Shown here piece after piece: positions 34,044 to 43,140 of a stretch of DNA of 64,000 nt. This stretch comes from Clostridia bacterium. GTDB lineage: Bacteria; Bacillota; Clostridia; UBA1381. Below the pieces are notes generated by a model. The model was not told the origin of the DNA and did no database searches. It saw nothing but the letters and a program-made list of their open reading frames with translations. The position numbers and the translations under genes were made by a program. The stretch spans positions 4,414 through 68,413 of the forward strand of contig CAAEKO010000031.1 of NCBI GenBank assembly GCA_900756545.1, given 5' to 3'. The first letter of the stretch is position 1, and the number at the start of each line of letters is the position of its first letter.

Positions 34044-35933
34044 TTACAGTCCTGTTGCAAATTCATCTATCAAGTATCTGCCGTCAGGCTGTCTTTGTAG
34101 TATTACATAAAATGACGTTGAGGTATCTCTCGGGTCAAACACCGATTGTTCATGCGGCGTCATATTGACGGTTACAAAAACATTAAAATCGTTCGATGAC
34201 TTTGCATATTCAAGTGGGTCAATATTCATACTCTGAATATTTGCTTTTGTCATGCCGAAACAGTATCCATCACCGAAGAATGAGCTTTGGCATTTCTCGG
34301 TACAGTAATTTTTCATCAGCGTGAAGTTGCCCTCTGAAAAGGCTTCAAAGAAACCAACCACTGTATGTTCAGGATTTTTTAAGTCATCGCTCTTAAAAAT
34401 AACCTCGTTGTTCTCATCTACTATTATTGTTCCAAATGTTAGATTATTCTTACTCGTATCAATCAAATTTCCGTTTTTGTCATAAATATGGTAAGGTAAC
34501 TCAACCAGTTTTTTGTCTGCATCTCGTCTGTTCGTAAATCCGTAGAGCATATAATTCATATCCTCTATGGTAACGTATGTTGTTGAATGTAACAAAAGTG
34601 GTGTTCCTCTTAAACCGATAGAAATCACAACACCATTAGTATCGAAAGAAACATTTTCAAACTCTTTAAAATTAATATGTTTTACTTTCATATAATTTTC
34701 GCCGATTTTGAATTGATACGCTCCCGATTCGCCTTGATAATACGCTGCTACTACATTTATTGTTCCGTCATTCCATTTTATATCCGTAAGGCCTTCCTCT
34801 TCTGAAATAGCTTTTTCAAATATTTCCCTCAGCGGAACATACACCTCGCCGTTTTCGATAAACGGCTTATTTGCAAGCTCAATTTTCTCGCCGTTGTTTG
34901 TAATTTCAATCGTATAATCGTCTGTTGCAAGGTTGGATAATACTCCGCTTGCAAATACTGTTGTAGAGAGCATAACCACCGCTACAAGTGCGGATATTAC
35001 CGACATAATTTTACTTGTCTTTTTCTTATTCCTAATCATAGTAAACCTCCTTCTAAGCGTCTTTTTACTGCTTGCCATTTGCGTGGTAAGCGGAATTTGT
35101 TTTGTTTTTCCCATAGGCAGCAGGGCAAGAACCGTATTGATATAGCTCATTTTCTCGCTTTTGTTCATATTTTGCGTAACCGCCATATCGCATGAGATTT
35201 CGCATTCGGTATTTACCTGCTTTGCCACATACCATATCACAGGATTGAACCAATGCAGACATTTCACAAGCGATACAAACCACTTATACAAAATATCGTG
35301 CCGCTTAAAATGTGTCATTTCGTGGCGGAGTATATTATTTAACTGTTCCTCCGTAAGTTCTCTGTCAGGTAAAACAAGCGTTGGTCTGAATATTCCTGTC
35401 ATAAACGGCGAGGACGTGTTTGCCCATACCCGAACCGCAACCCTTTTATCCGTAAAATTCATCAGTTCGGGGCAGGAAACAATGGCGGAATTTTTACGCA
35501 TTTTTATTATCAGCCTTATATAGCCGATTAGATTGATAAGTAAAAGTATTGCCGCGCCTACAAGCCATAATAACGCTAAAATGTTTAATCTGTTGTCAAT
35601 GATTTTTTGAACAAAAGCCGTCCCCGATTTCAGCATATTCGGCTTTTCCTGCGCTGACGGCACAGCATTGTCTGCGTTGGCTGCCGCCGTTGTTTGCTCT
35701 GTCTGCTCGGTTTGTACCGTCTGCGTTGCTGTAATGGGCGGTATCTCTGTCTTTTGCGGCAGAGTAAAACGCACGGGCAAAATCATTGCTGCCAAAACCG
35801 CAAGCCATATGTAATAATGCCAAGAATAGCCGAAAACCTTTTTTGTAATCGGTTTAGAAAGCGCAATAACCGCCGCAAGGCACGAGCCGGCAAGTGAGGT
35901 AATAAGCAATGCCTTAAATATTTCACTAAGCAT
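34044..35933 (-). CDS. BlaR1/MecR1-like M56 metallopeptidase sensor with atypical outer domain
   Basis: A 629-residue membrane sensor. Helices near 5-27, 36-54 and 115-138 surround the M56 zinc protease core with HEMTH as the HExxH motif and ECEISCD as the third-ligand region. A fourth helix (about 307-328) leads outward. The outer part is not a beta-lactam-binding domain: residues about 335-470 resemble a copper amine oxidase N-terminal-like domain (KPFIENGEVYVPLREIFEKA) and the last 110 residues a DUF4829/NTF2-like fold (VVGFFEAFSEGNFTLMKNYC). It should cleave the BlaI-type repressor encoded upstream when the outer domain senses a signal, which is probably not penicillin. Confidence 0.82.
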   Translation of the reverse strand: MLSEIFKALLITSLAGSCLAAVIALSKPITKKVFGYSWHYYIWLAVLAAMILPVRFTLPQKTEIPPITATQTVQTEQTEQTTAAANADNAVPSAQEKPNMLKSGTAFVQKIIDNRLNILALLWLVGAAILLLINLIGYIRLIIKMRKNSAIVSCPELMNFTDKRVAVRVWANTSSPFMTGIFRPTLVLPDRELTEEQLNNILRHEMTHFKRHDILYKWFVSLVKCLHWFNPVIWYVAKQVNTECEISCDMAVTQNMNKSEKMSYINTVLALLPMGKTKQIPLTTQMASSKKTLRRRFTMIRNKKKTSKIMSVISALVAVVMLSTTVFASGVLSNLATDDYTIEITNNGEKIELANKPFIENGEVYVPLREIFEKAISEEEGLTDIKWNDGTINVVAAYYQGESGAYQFKIGENYMKVKHINFKEFENVSFDTNGVVISIGLRGTPLLLHSTTYVTIEDMNYMLYGFTNRRDADKKLVELPYHIYDKNGNLIDTSKNNLTFGTIIVDENNEVIFKSDDLKNPEHTVVGFFEAFSEGNFTLMKNYCTEKCQSSFFGDGYCFGMTKANIQSMNIDPLEYAKSSNDFNVFVTVNMTPHEQSVFDPRDTSTSFYVILQRQPDGRYLIDEFATGL

Positions 35934-35936
35934 AGT

Positions 35937-36308
35937 TTAGTCCTCCTTGTCCTCGAATATCGCCCTCAATTCCTTAATGTCTTTATCCGAAAAGGCTTCC
36001 TCCTCAAACAATGACGCAACCAAATTTTGCGCCGAACCGTCAAACAAATTCTTGATAAGGCTTTTTACCTGCGATTTTTTATATTCCTTTGCGGTAAGTA
36101 TAGGAGTATAATACCACGCTTTGCCCCGCCTTTCGGCTGATAATGCTCCCTTTTCAACAAGCCTTGCAAGAAATGTTGCAATAGTAGTACGCTTCCACCC
36201 CTTTTCCTCAACCGCTTTTCCTATCGCCGTTGAGCCGATAGGCTCATTCGCTTTCCACACAACTTTCATTATTTCAAGCTCCGCTTCACCTATGTTTATA
36301 TTTGTCAT
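35937..36308 (-). CDS. BlaI/MecI/CopY-family repressor
   Basis: A 123-residue winged-helix repressor: ELEIMKVVWKANEPIGSTAIGKAVEEKGWKRTTIATFLARLVEKGAL is the DNA-binding part, and the C-terminal helices carry the dimer and protease-cleaved region. The ATG at 36308 has GGAGGT 7 nt upstream. The gene ends 3 bp before the M56 start, with the next ribosome site inside it. Derepression by the M56 partner is expected. Confidence 0.9.
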   Translation of the reverse strand: MTNINIGEAELEIMKVVWKANEPIGSTAIGKAVEEKGWKRTTIATFLARLVEKGALSAERRGKAWYYTPILTAKEYKKSQVKSLIKNLFDGSAQNLVASLFEEEAFSDKDIKELRAIFEDKED

Positions 36309-36349
36309 AAGGCATACCTCCAAAATATTCTACTGTTGTCGACATATAT

Positions 36350-36378
36350 AGTCTACCACATTAGACATACCTTGTCAA
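36350..36378 (-). promoter_or_regulatory. Promoter and BlaI-type operator
   Basis: Minus strand TTGACA (36378-36373), 17-nt spacer, TAGACT (36355-36350). The dyad GTCTA-N6-TAGAC (36351-36366) covers the -10 box and part of the spacer, where a repressor would block polymerase. The AT-rich stretch 36379-36806 further on holds no gene; a GCAAGTGT-AGCT-ACACTCGC hairpin lies near 36663-36682. Confidence 0.75.
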
Positions 36379-36806
36379 GCCCTTTTTTAAGATATTTATA
36401 AAATACTTTTCTTAAACCGTAAAACTCGCCTATCCAATATAAACATACATACTACCTCAAAATCGGGTTTTCCATTGCTCGCATACCAATTTTTTATAAA
36501 ATTATCATTTCATTTGGTAATTCTTCTATTCTTCCCGTAATAGTAACGGAAAGAAAAACATTATGCAACAAACGGATAAATTTCATCTGGATAATAAATA
36601 GAGGACACATAATTCTCTTTCAAAAAAGGGTTTGGGAATACCCAAGAATTAAAATCAATTTTGGGCAAGTGTAGCTACACTCGCTTTGCTTGCTGTTCTT
36701 CAAAAACGGCAGGCAGGGCAAAATTGATTTTTCGTGAATGGGTACTCATTTGCTGTGCTTGCTATTCTCAGAAATTACGTTTTTACAAAGAAAGGACGGG
36801 ATAAAA

Positions 36807-37004
36807 TTGGATAAGGAAAACAAGGTTAAAATATCTGCATTTCATGCGATAGATAATGAGCTTCCAACGGTTACGGTTTCTTTTGAAGATTGCGGTACAA
36901 CATATACCTTTAACGGGATTTACTGTGGCAGCAGAGCGGTATCTGCAAAATTGCTGAACCTAATGGAACAGGAAGAAAATCAACCGAAAGGGGCTGACAA
37001 GTAA
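36807..37004 (+). CDS. TnpW-like small transposon protein
   Basis: A 65-residue protein read from a TTG at 36807 with AAAGGACGGG upstream. TVTVSFEDCGTTYTFNGIYCGSRAVSAKLLNLM matches the layout of TnpW-family proteins encoded just before large serine recombinases (beta strand, Tyr-Thr-h-x-G, then S/T-x-x-x-x-K-h). It ends 73 bp before the recombinase start. Function unknown. Confidence 0.65.
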   Translation: MDKENKVKISAFHAIDNELPTVTVSFEDCGTTYTFNGIYCGSRAVSAKLLNLMEQEENQPKGADK

Positions 37005-37077
37005 GGATATGCGTGGTAAAATAGATGTGAGCAATTCTGTTTTAACAGACTGTCTGAATGAAAAGGAGGAGCAGAAA

Positions 37078-38709
37078 GTGAGCAGACAGTCAGAAAAAAT
37101 CACGGCGTTATATTGTCGTCTGAGCCGTGATGATGAACTTGCAGGCGACAGCAACAGTATTGTAAATCAAAAAAATATTTTAAGTAAATACGCAAAAGAC
37201 AACGGCTTTCGGAACACACGTTTTTTCATTGACGACGGTGTGTCAGGTACGACCTTTGAGCGCGAGGGTTTTAAGGCAATGCTTGCAGAGATTGAGAATG
37301 GAACTGTAGACACGGTGATCGTAAAAGATATGAGCCGTTTCGGCAGAGATTATCTCAAGGTTGGGTTCTACACCGAGGTATTATTTGTTGAAAAGAATGT
37401 AAGGTTTATTGCAATTAACAACTGCATAGACAGCGTAAGCCAGACAGACAGTGATTTTACGCCATTCTTAAATATCATGAATGAATTTTACGCACGTGAC
37501 ACCTCACAGAAGATTAAGGCAGTGTTGAAAGCAAAGGGCGAATCGGGCAGATATTTGGCGACCATACCTCCGTACGGATATATGAAAAATCCCGATGACA
37601 AAAGGCAATGGATTGTAGATGAACCTGCAGCGCAAATTGTGAAGAGGATTTTTCAACTCTGCTTAGAGGGCTACGGGCCTACTCAAATTGCAAGACTGCT
37701 TGAAAAGGACAAAATTCTAAAGCCAAGCGCATATTGGGAGCAGAGGGACGGCAAGGTTCATAAATCCGAAAAGATTTATAACTGGAACGGTGACTCCATA
37801 TCTTACATTTTGGAACGCAAAGAGTATCTGGGACACATGGTGAATTTCAAAACCACAAAGAAATCCTACAAAACCAAGCATAAAATATGGAATCCGGAAG
37901 AAAAGCGGATTGTGTTTGAAAACACCCACGAACCAATTATCGACCTTGATATTTGGGAACGGGTACAGGAGCTTCGCAAGAACAAACGCCGTCCTGCAAA
38001 AACAGGCAAAAGCAATATGTTTGCAGGTATCGCTTACTGTGCAGACTGCAAAAGTAAAATGTATTATTGCACAAGTCAGTATTTTGAAAGCAGACAGGAT
38101 TATTTTGTCTGTTCAGGCGCAAATAAGGGAAAAGACATTTGTGGTTCCAAGCATTATATCCGTGCGGTTGTACTTGAAAAAGGTGTGCTTGCACACTTGA
38201 AATATGTGATTGGCTATGTTGCGGCTCTTGAACAGCAATTCCGTGAAGCTATGGGAGAAAAGCATAAATCAGATGTCAAAAAGAATTTGGCGGCAAAAAA
38301 GAAACTGCTTGCCAAAGCAGAAAACCGCATTGCAGAATTGGACAGGTTTTTCAAGTGTATTTATGAGGATAAAAGCAAGGGCGTTTTATCGGAAAACCGT
38401 TTTCAAATGCTCTCAGACAATTACGAAAAAGAACAGGAAGAATTGCAGGAACAGGTTGAAAATTTAGCGGCAGAAATTACCGAAACAGAAGAACAATCCG
38501 GCAATCTGGAACGGTTTATCGCAAAGGTGCATAAGTATTTGGATTTGCAGGAGTTGACGCCGGCAATCTTGAATGATTTGGTAAAGTGCGTGTATGTCCA
38601 CGCACCGCAGATGGTTGACGGAAAACGGACGCAGAAGATTGAAATTTGCTATGATTTAGTTGGAATTTTGCCAAAAGCATTGTTTCAGAGAAATGAGGAA
38701 ACGGCATAA
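37078..38709 (+). CDS. Large serine recombinase (TndX/TnpX type)
   Basis: A 543-residue site-specific recombinase of the kind that excises and inserts conjugative transposons. The catalytic serine lies in CRLSRDD near the N-terminus, with VKDMSRFGRDYLKVG as the arginine motif. The recombinase domain follows (ESGRYLATIPPYGYM), then a zinc ribbon (CADCKSKMYYC ... CSGANKGKDICGS), a coiled coil (about 400-480) and a DUF4368-like C-end. The GTG at 37078 is preferred, with AAAGGAGG 8 nt upstream; the frame also opens at an ATG at 37009 without a ribosome site. It appears complete and could still act. Confidence 0.9.
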   Translation: MSRQSEKITALYCRLSRDDELAGDSNSIVNQKNILSKYAKDNGFRNTRFFIDDGVSGTTFEREGFKAMLAEIENGTVDTVIVKDMSRFGRDYLKVGFYTEVLFVEKNVRFIAINNCIDSVSQTDSDFTPFLNIMNEFYARDTSQKIKAVLKAKGESGRYLATIPPYGYMKNPDDKRQWIVDEPAAQIVKRIFQLCLEGYGPTQIARLLEKDKILKPSAYWEQRDGKVHKSEKIYNWNGDSISYILERKEYLGHMVNFKTTKKSYKTKHKIWNPEEKRIVFENTHEPIIDLDIWERVQELRKNKRRPAKTGKSNMFAGIAYCADCKSKMYYCTSQYFESRQDYFVCSGANKGKDICGSKHYIRAVVLEKGVLAHLKYVIGYVAALEQQFREAMGEKHKSDVKKNLAAKKKLLAKAENRIAELDRFFKCIYEDKSKGVLSENRFQMLSDNYEKEQEELQEQVENLAAEITETEEQSGNLERFIAKVHKYLDLQELTPAILNDLVKCVYVHAPQMVDGKRTQKIEICYDLVGILPKALFQRNEETA

Positions 38710-38724
38710 AAAACTATGCCGTTT
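38698..38724 (+). terminator. Hairpin at the end of the serine recombinase
   Basis: Stem GAAACGGCAT / ATGCCGTTTC overlapping the stop codon; T-tract is weak. Confidence 0.6.
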
Positions 38725-38741
38725 CTCAAAAACATAAAAGC

Positions 38742-38774
38742 TACGGTTTTACTACGGACACGCTTTGCTCCGAC
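38742..38774 (-). repeat. Element-end sequence, copy 2 (inverted relative to 31659-31701)
   Basis: On the minus strand GTCGGAGCAAAG, 11 nt, TAAAACCGTA. It sits directly behind the 3' end of the integrase gene. Confidence 0.7.
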
Positions 38775-38779
38775 TTTTT

Positions 38780-40077
38780 CTATATATTTACCAATCCCGA
38801 AATTGTACTAAGCGATGTTTTCTTAGAGCTTGCATCTACGTGTGAATAAATATTGGCCGTCGTGGAAAAATCACTGTGACCGAGCCACACCTGAATGTCT
38901 TTCAGACTAACACCATTCTGCTTGCTGTTATTCAGCAAAAGCGATGCGCAGGTATGCCTTAAATCATGGAAACGTATCTGCCTGAGTCCGTTAACTTCAA
39001 GCATATGCTTAAACGCCGATGTGATGTAATCAGGCGTAATCAGAAGCCCCAACTCATCCACCATCACGTAATCAAGCCATTCTTTTGAATAGGAACGCTT
39101 GAATTTCTTTTGATACATTTCCTGCTTTGTCTTATGTTCCAGCAGCCGCGCTTTCACATCTTCATCAAGCGGCAATGCACGGGTGCTTGACTTTGTTTTG
39201 CCTCTGTCCTTTGGAATGATTTTCTTCACTGCGTCGACTCTCGGTGTTGTAATGGTATGATTGATAAAAATAATGTTATTCTCAAAATCAATCGCCGACC
39301 ACCTGAGACCGACAATTTCACTCCTGCGCAAACCGTAAACGCCGCCGAAAATAACCGGAAGTTCTAACTTGGTACCCTTTGTGAGTTCAATAATTTTATT
39401 CAGCTCGGAGACCTGATAAAACTTGCCCATAAAATGATTCTTTTCAGGCTTTTCTACTTCTTCAATAAGATTTTCTTTAATATATCCCATCTTTCTTGCA
39501 TAGCATAAGGCAAGCCGTATGATTGCGTGATAATGAATGACCGTGTTCGCTTTCACCCTTTGAAGCTGAACATCGTAAAAATCCTGAATATCCTTTGCAG
39601 TCAGCTTTTCAAGGGTTATCTTCTTTTCGCGGAAATACGGTCCTATGGGATTTTTTACATTGCCTGCATAGGATGAATATGTAGTATCCTCAATTCCGCG
39701 CTTTCTCGCTACGGGCAAATATTTTACCAAATAATCTGCAAACAGCATATTGGAAACCTGTTCCTTGCTTAAGTCTGAAAGAGATACTTTCTCAAGCAGT
39801 TCTGCTGGTATTACGGAGTCTGCATTAAAGACTTCTTTTCCACCATTTCGCCATCGGACACATTCTGAAGATACAAATCCTCTAAAGGAATTTCAAAATT
39901 TTCAAGTATCTCTTTTGCCATCGCTTCAGCTTTTTTCTTATTCCCTTTAACCGGCAGCTTTGTGGCAAAGCTTTTATCCCGCCTTTTGCCTGCAATATTG
40001 GTATAAACCAGCGTTACATAATAATATCCTTTTTTCTCCCGGATATATGATTTTACTTCTATTCCGTGTTTTTCCAT
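38780..40077 (-). pseudogene. Tyrosine recombinase (integrase) with a one-base deletion
   Basis: Two frames together give a complete integrase of about 430 residues. The first 88 residues (39811-40077) form the arm-type DNA-binding domain (VKSYIREKKGYYYVTLVYTN). The catalytic frame (38780-39748 and further upstream to about 39836) holds the core-binding domain, the RRSEI arginine, HDLRHTCASLL and LGHSDFSTTANIYSHV with the nucleophile tyrosine. They are joined if one A is restored in the GGAAAAG run at about 39836-39839: VEKEVFNADSVIPAEL then reads through. Either a true inactivating deletion or a sequencing error. It would have recombined at a tRNA-type site, probably the tRNA-Ser to the left. 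Confidence 0.85.
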
Positions 40078-40179
40078 TAAAATTTTTACCTCCTATCCCG
40101 GAACAGATTAAACACCTACCATTGATATTTTTATTATATCACTTTGAAATGTTTTCCGTCAATAATTTCAATTTCTTCT

Positions 40180-40392
40180 TTAGGATATGTCAAGAAGATA
40201 ATCAGTTACATACGATTTAACGATTCTGTATTCTCTGCCAACCTTAATACTTTTAATCTTTCCCTCCTTTAACAGCTTATATCCGGTGTTGGTACTGATG
40301 CCCCCAAGAGCCTCGCACATTTGTCCTATATTCATAACATCCGGATATTTACGCAATAGTTTGTTGTAAGATTTAGGTCTTCTTACTGCCAT
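40180..40392 (-). CDS. Excisionase-like helix-turn-helix protein
   Basis: A 70-residue MerR/AlpA-like DNA-binding protein with YPDVMNIGQMCEALGGISTNTGYKLLKEGKIKSIKVGREYRI, the helix-turn-helix and wing of excisionase-family proteins. It lies just upstream of the integrase in the same direction. The ATG at 40392 has GAGGAGG 8 nt upstream. Probably directs excision and integration. Confidence 0.85.
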   Translation of the reverse strand: MAVRRPKSYNKLLRKYPDVMNIGQMCEALGGISTNTGYKLLKEGKIKSIKVGREYRIVKSYVTDYLLDIS

Positions 40393-40465
40393 TATCACTA
40401 CCTCCTCAAATTATGTATCTAATGTGTATTATATTATTGGTTTCATACAGATAATAACATACCTC

Positions 40466-40494
40466 TTGACTTTTGTCAATAGTTTGTATATAAT
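40466..40494 (+). promoter_or_regulatory. Promoter of the DUF6076 gene
   Basis: TTGACT, 17-nt spacer, perfect TATAAT, then AAAGGAG before the ATG at 40537. Confidence 0.8.
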
Positions 40495-40536
40495 ATTTTT
40501 GAAAATATTTATTTATTACACAAAGGAGATATAAAG

Positions 40537-41634
40537 ATGCAACCTTTTTATGCTATATATAACAAAGGGACTACTTTTCAATATGCTTTTAATAACCACA
40601 ATCTTCACCCCTATTATATCGGTGCCGAATTTCCTATCGGTCAGCATCTGATTGCCGCTGTAAATATCACACGAGCTGAAGCAGACGAGCTTTTCAACGA
40701 ACTTATTAAATCATATATAAACCATCTTAACATTCATACAAAAGAAAGCTTTGAAAAGTACGAAAATGCATTATTTAATATAGATGAATATTGTATTTAT
40801 TTACGTGGAATAGTTCATACACTGCTTACAATGATTGCAGAAATTCATCCACGATACAAATTAAGCTCTTTAACAAAGTTTATAGAATACTTCACAAACA
40901 ATGAAATAACTCAACTTTCAACTGTTATTACAAAGATAAATAACAATCCGGAACAAACAGAAGTCAAATTATATTTATGGACTCTATGTACGAAAATTTT
41001 GCTTGATGAGTTTTTAGATGACATTGAAATTTTAAAAGGTGATATTTATTATATTTGTAATGACTCCGATGGTTATCGAGGATTATCGAGATTAAATGCA
41101 CTGGACAACAGGAGAAAATTGTTTTATTTGAACTTAACCTTCAAGACAAGTCTTGCCAAAAGCATCGGAGAAGCAGAAAATTCAAAGATATTATCAACCG
41201 GTCCTTTAGGAAATGATGATATAATTCATTCTGTATTTACAGATACAATCTTAGAGGCTATGTATTATGATTTGTTTACTGTATTAGAAAATAACATGCC
41301 GATTAAAATTTGCAAAAACTGCAACACACCGTTTATCCCTAAAGGCAGATCCGACTCTCTTTATTGTGACAGAATTATGCCGGGCTTTAAGGATAAATGC
41401 TCAAATATCGGCGCTCTCATTACGTATAAGAACAACCTATCTGACATCGAGGCTGAGTTCTATGCCGCCCGCAGACGGTACAATACCAGGGTCAGCCGCA
41501 ATCCTCTTTTAAAAACAGAATTTGAAGTCTGGAAAATCAAAGCAAGAGAAAAACTCACCGCTTACAGAAACAACGAAATCTCTGCCGATGAGTTCAAAAA
41601 ATGGTTTATGGACGATGATTGGACCAGAATTTAA
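40537..41634 (+). CDS. DUF6076-like protein with C-terminal zinc motif
   Basis: A 365-residue, mainly helical cytosolic protein. Near the C-end CKNCNTPFIPKGRSDSLYC forms a Cys4-type knuckle with a following Cys in KDKCSN, and then a basic helical tail (AARRRYNTRVSRNPLL) that could touch nucleic acid. This combination resembles the DUF6076 family often found next to integrases and in prophage-like islands. It has its own strong promoter, divergent from xis-int, which is the usual place for cargo or an immunity-type gene. Function unknown. Confidence 0.65.
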   Translation: MQPFYAIYNKGTTFQYAFNNHNLHPYYIGAEFPIGQHLIAAVNITRAEADELFNELIKSYINHLNIHTKESFEKYENALFNIDEYCIYLRGIVHTLLTMIAEIHPRYKLSSLTKFIEYFTNNEITQLSTVITKINNNPEQTEVKLYLWTLCTKILLDEFLDDIEILKGDIYYICNDSDGYRGLSRLNALDNRRKLFYLNLTFKTSLAKSIGEAENSKILSTGPLGNDDIIHSVFTDTILEAMYYDLFTVLENNMPIKICKNCNTPFIPKGRSDSLYCDRIMPGFKDKCSNIGALITYKNNLSDIEAEFYAARRRYNTRVSRNPLLKTEFEVWKIKAREKLTAYRNNEISADEFKKWFMDDDWTRI

Positions 41635-41664
41635 AACGCCGGACACACTCATACAAGCTTACAC

Positions 41665-41888
41665 AAAACCTATGTATAACTTCGTCATTTTGTATAAGAA
41701 TATTGCCCCAAAATGGAGAAAAACCCAAAAAAAGGGTATTTTCTTTTTTGAGAGACTAACGGGAAACTAACGCAAATTCAGAGAGACGGGTGAACTTTAG
41801 GTCTCAGGCAGACCTCCCTTGCCATGCCGAAAAATCCGTGCTATATTACCGTAAAGGCAGGAAAGACAAAATATGGCTGTTCCTGCCC
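41665..41888. repeat. Boundary repeat, left copy
   Basis: Blocks shared with 63811-64000 in the same order: AACCTATG-n-TAACTTCGTC, ACGGGAAACTA-CGCAAATTCA, AGAGAG, CAGGTCTC-like GGTCTC, AGACC-CCCTTG, and TGCCGAAAAATCCGTGCTAT. This copy has about 75 bp inserted after CTTCGTC and lacks the right half of the outer palindrome. The inner stem GGCAGGAA / TTCCTGCC encloses a loop that is inverted relative to the right copy. The rest of 41889-41989 has no gene. Confidence 0.8.
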
Positions 41889-41989
41889 ATAAAACAGAAT
41901 ATTTTATCATAGAAAATTCTAATTTACAGAAAAAGGCTAACTGCCTATTCTACTGTATGTAACAGTTACCGATTAATACCTTCGTCCAC

Positions 41990-42660
41990 TTAAACGCTTC
42001 TGAACCCTCTTCCAAGAATTTCACTGCTGGTCGTAATAATTACAAAAGCATGCGAATCCATCTCTTTGATATGAGTACGAAGCCTCATTGCCTCCAGTCT
42101 GCTGCATACTGTATGAATCATACTCGAGCTGCTGCCGGTATAACCGCCGTGCGCATCACTGACGGTCACGCCGCGGTGTAAAGTCTCCATAATATATTGT
42201 GCTATGTTCTCTCCCTGCGAGGTAATCACAACAAAATATTTACAGCTGCTTAAACTGTCAATTACAGAATCGACTACAAACGCTTTCATGAAAAGTCCCA
42301 GCAGAGAAAACAAGCCCGTCCGAACGTCAAATACCGCAAAGGAACATGAAGCTATCACACAATCTACGCACAGCAAGGCTTTTCCGACCTTCATGCGGGT
42401 GTAGCGTTTTAAAATCAGTGCCAAAATATCCGTACCGCCCGCGGACGCACGGCAATGAAACATCAGCGCTGAGCCACTCGCCGTCAGCATAATCGCATAT
42501 ACCAGTTCCAAAAACGGCTGTGCCGTAATCGGTGCGGTCAGGTTAACAAAACACTCCAGCAAATACGTCAGTAAGGAGAACATAATACTGCAACACACCG
42601 TTTTAATACCCGTAGACTTTCCCAGAACAAGAAACCCGAGAAGCAAAAGAAACATATTGC
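41990..42660 (-). pseudogene. YitT-family membrane protein, N-terminally truncated
   Basis: About 220 residues: several membrane helices with ASAGGTDILALILKRYTRMKVGKAL and the C-terminal DUF2179 ligand-like domain (ISSQGEN-type VITSQGENIAQYIME, RGVTVSDAHGGYTG). Normal YitT proteins are 280-290 residues; the first helices are missing. At about 42660 the sequence changes abruptly into an IS1182-type transposase start in another frame. No promoter or start signal is visible at the junction. Confidence 0.75.
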
Positions 42661-42795
42661 TGCCAGTTCATAAATGAACTCAAAATCTACAAGCTTGTCT
42701 ATTTGTTTCAATAAATGGTTTTCCGGTACCAACTCATTTATGTCTATTATGTCTATGAAAAGCACCTGCATTTGCCAGCTGTTTTCCCTCATCAT
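42661..42795 (-). pseudogene. IS1182-family transposase, N-terminal remnant
   Basis: Forty-five residues remain: INELVPENHLLKQIDKLVDF plus SFIYEL-like FEFIYEL are typical of the first 45 residues of IS1182/IS5-type transposases. The ATG at 42795 keeps an AGGAGG 8 nt upstream. The frame runs on into YitT DNA, so the element was cut here. Confidence 0.75.
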
Positions 42796-43140
42796 TACAA
42801 CTGCCTCCTTACGGTTCTTTTTTACCATAAAAAGGCGGTTGCGTTTACTTTATTAACAGGTTCAATCCGGGGTACACCCTAATTTCGACCACACAATCTT
42901 TGAATACTCACTCCTGATTTTTTGCTATTGTGTTATACACATTTGAAAATGTCCAGAAAGCCCTTTCTGAAACCATACGCTTTTTTCATCGCCGTAAAAT
43001 TTCCTTTTTCACCCAGGCATGTAAAAATGTCACCGTTTTGGCTATCAATCGCATTGTCAAGCCAAAATTATAAAACATCGTTTTTTAAATAACTTTTGTA
43101 ATCCATTTACATCGCTCCTTTACGCAAATTCCACATCGGG
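42796..43140. other. No intact gene; transposon debris
   Basis: The stretch between the IS1182 start and the broken IS3 orfB shows no frame with a ribosome site. One minus-strand stretch (LDNAIDSQNGDIFTCLGEKG) is open but not recognised. Confidence 0.5.

Noticed and set aside
42796..43140. An unrecognised protein in the frame LDNAIDSQNGDIF
   Set aside because: No start, no ribosome site and stops on both sides; too short to support.
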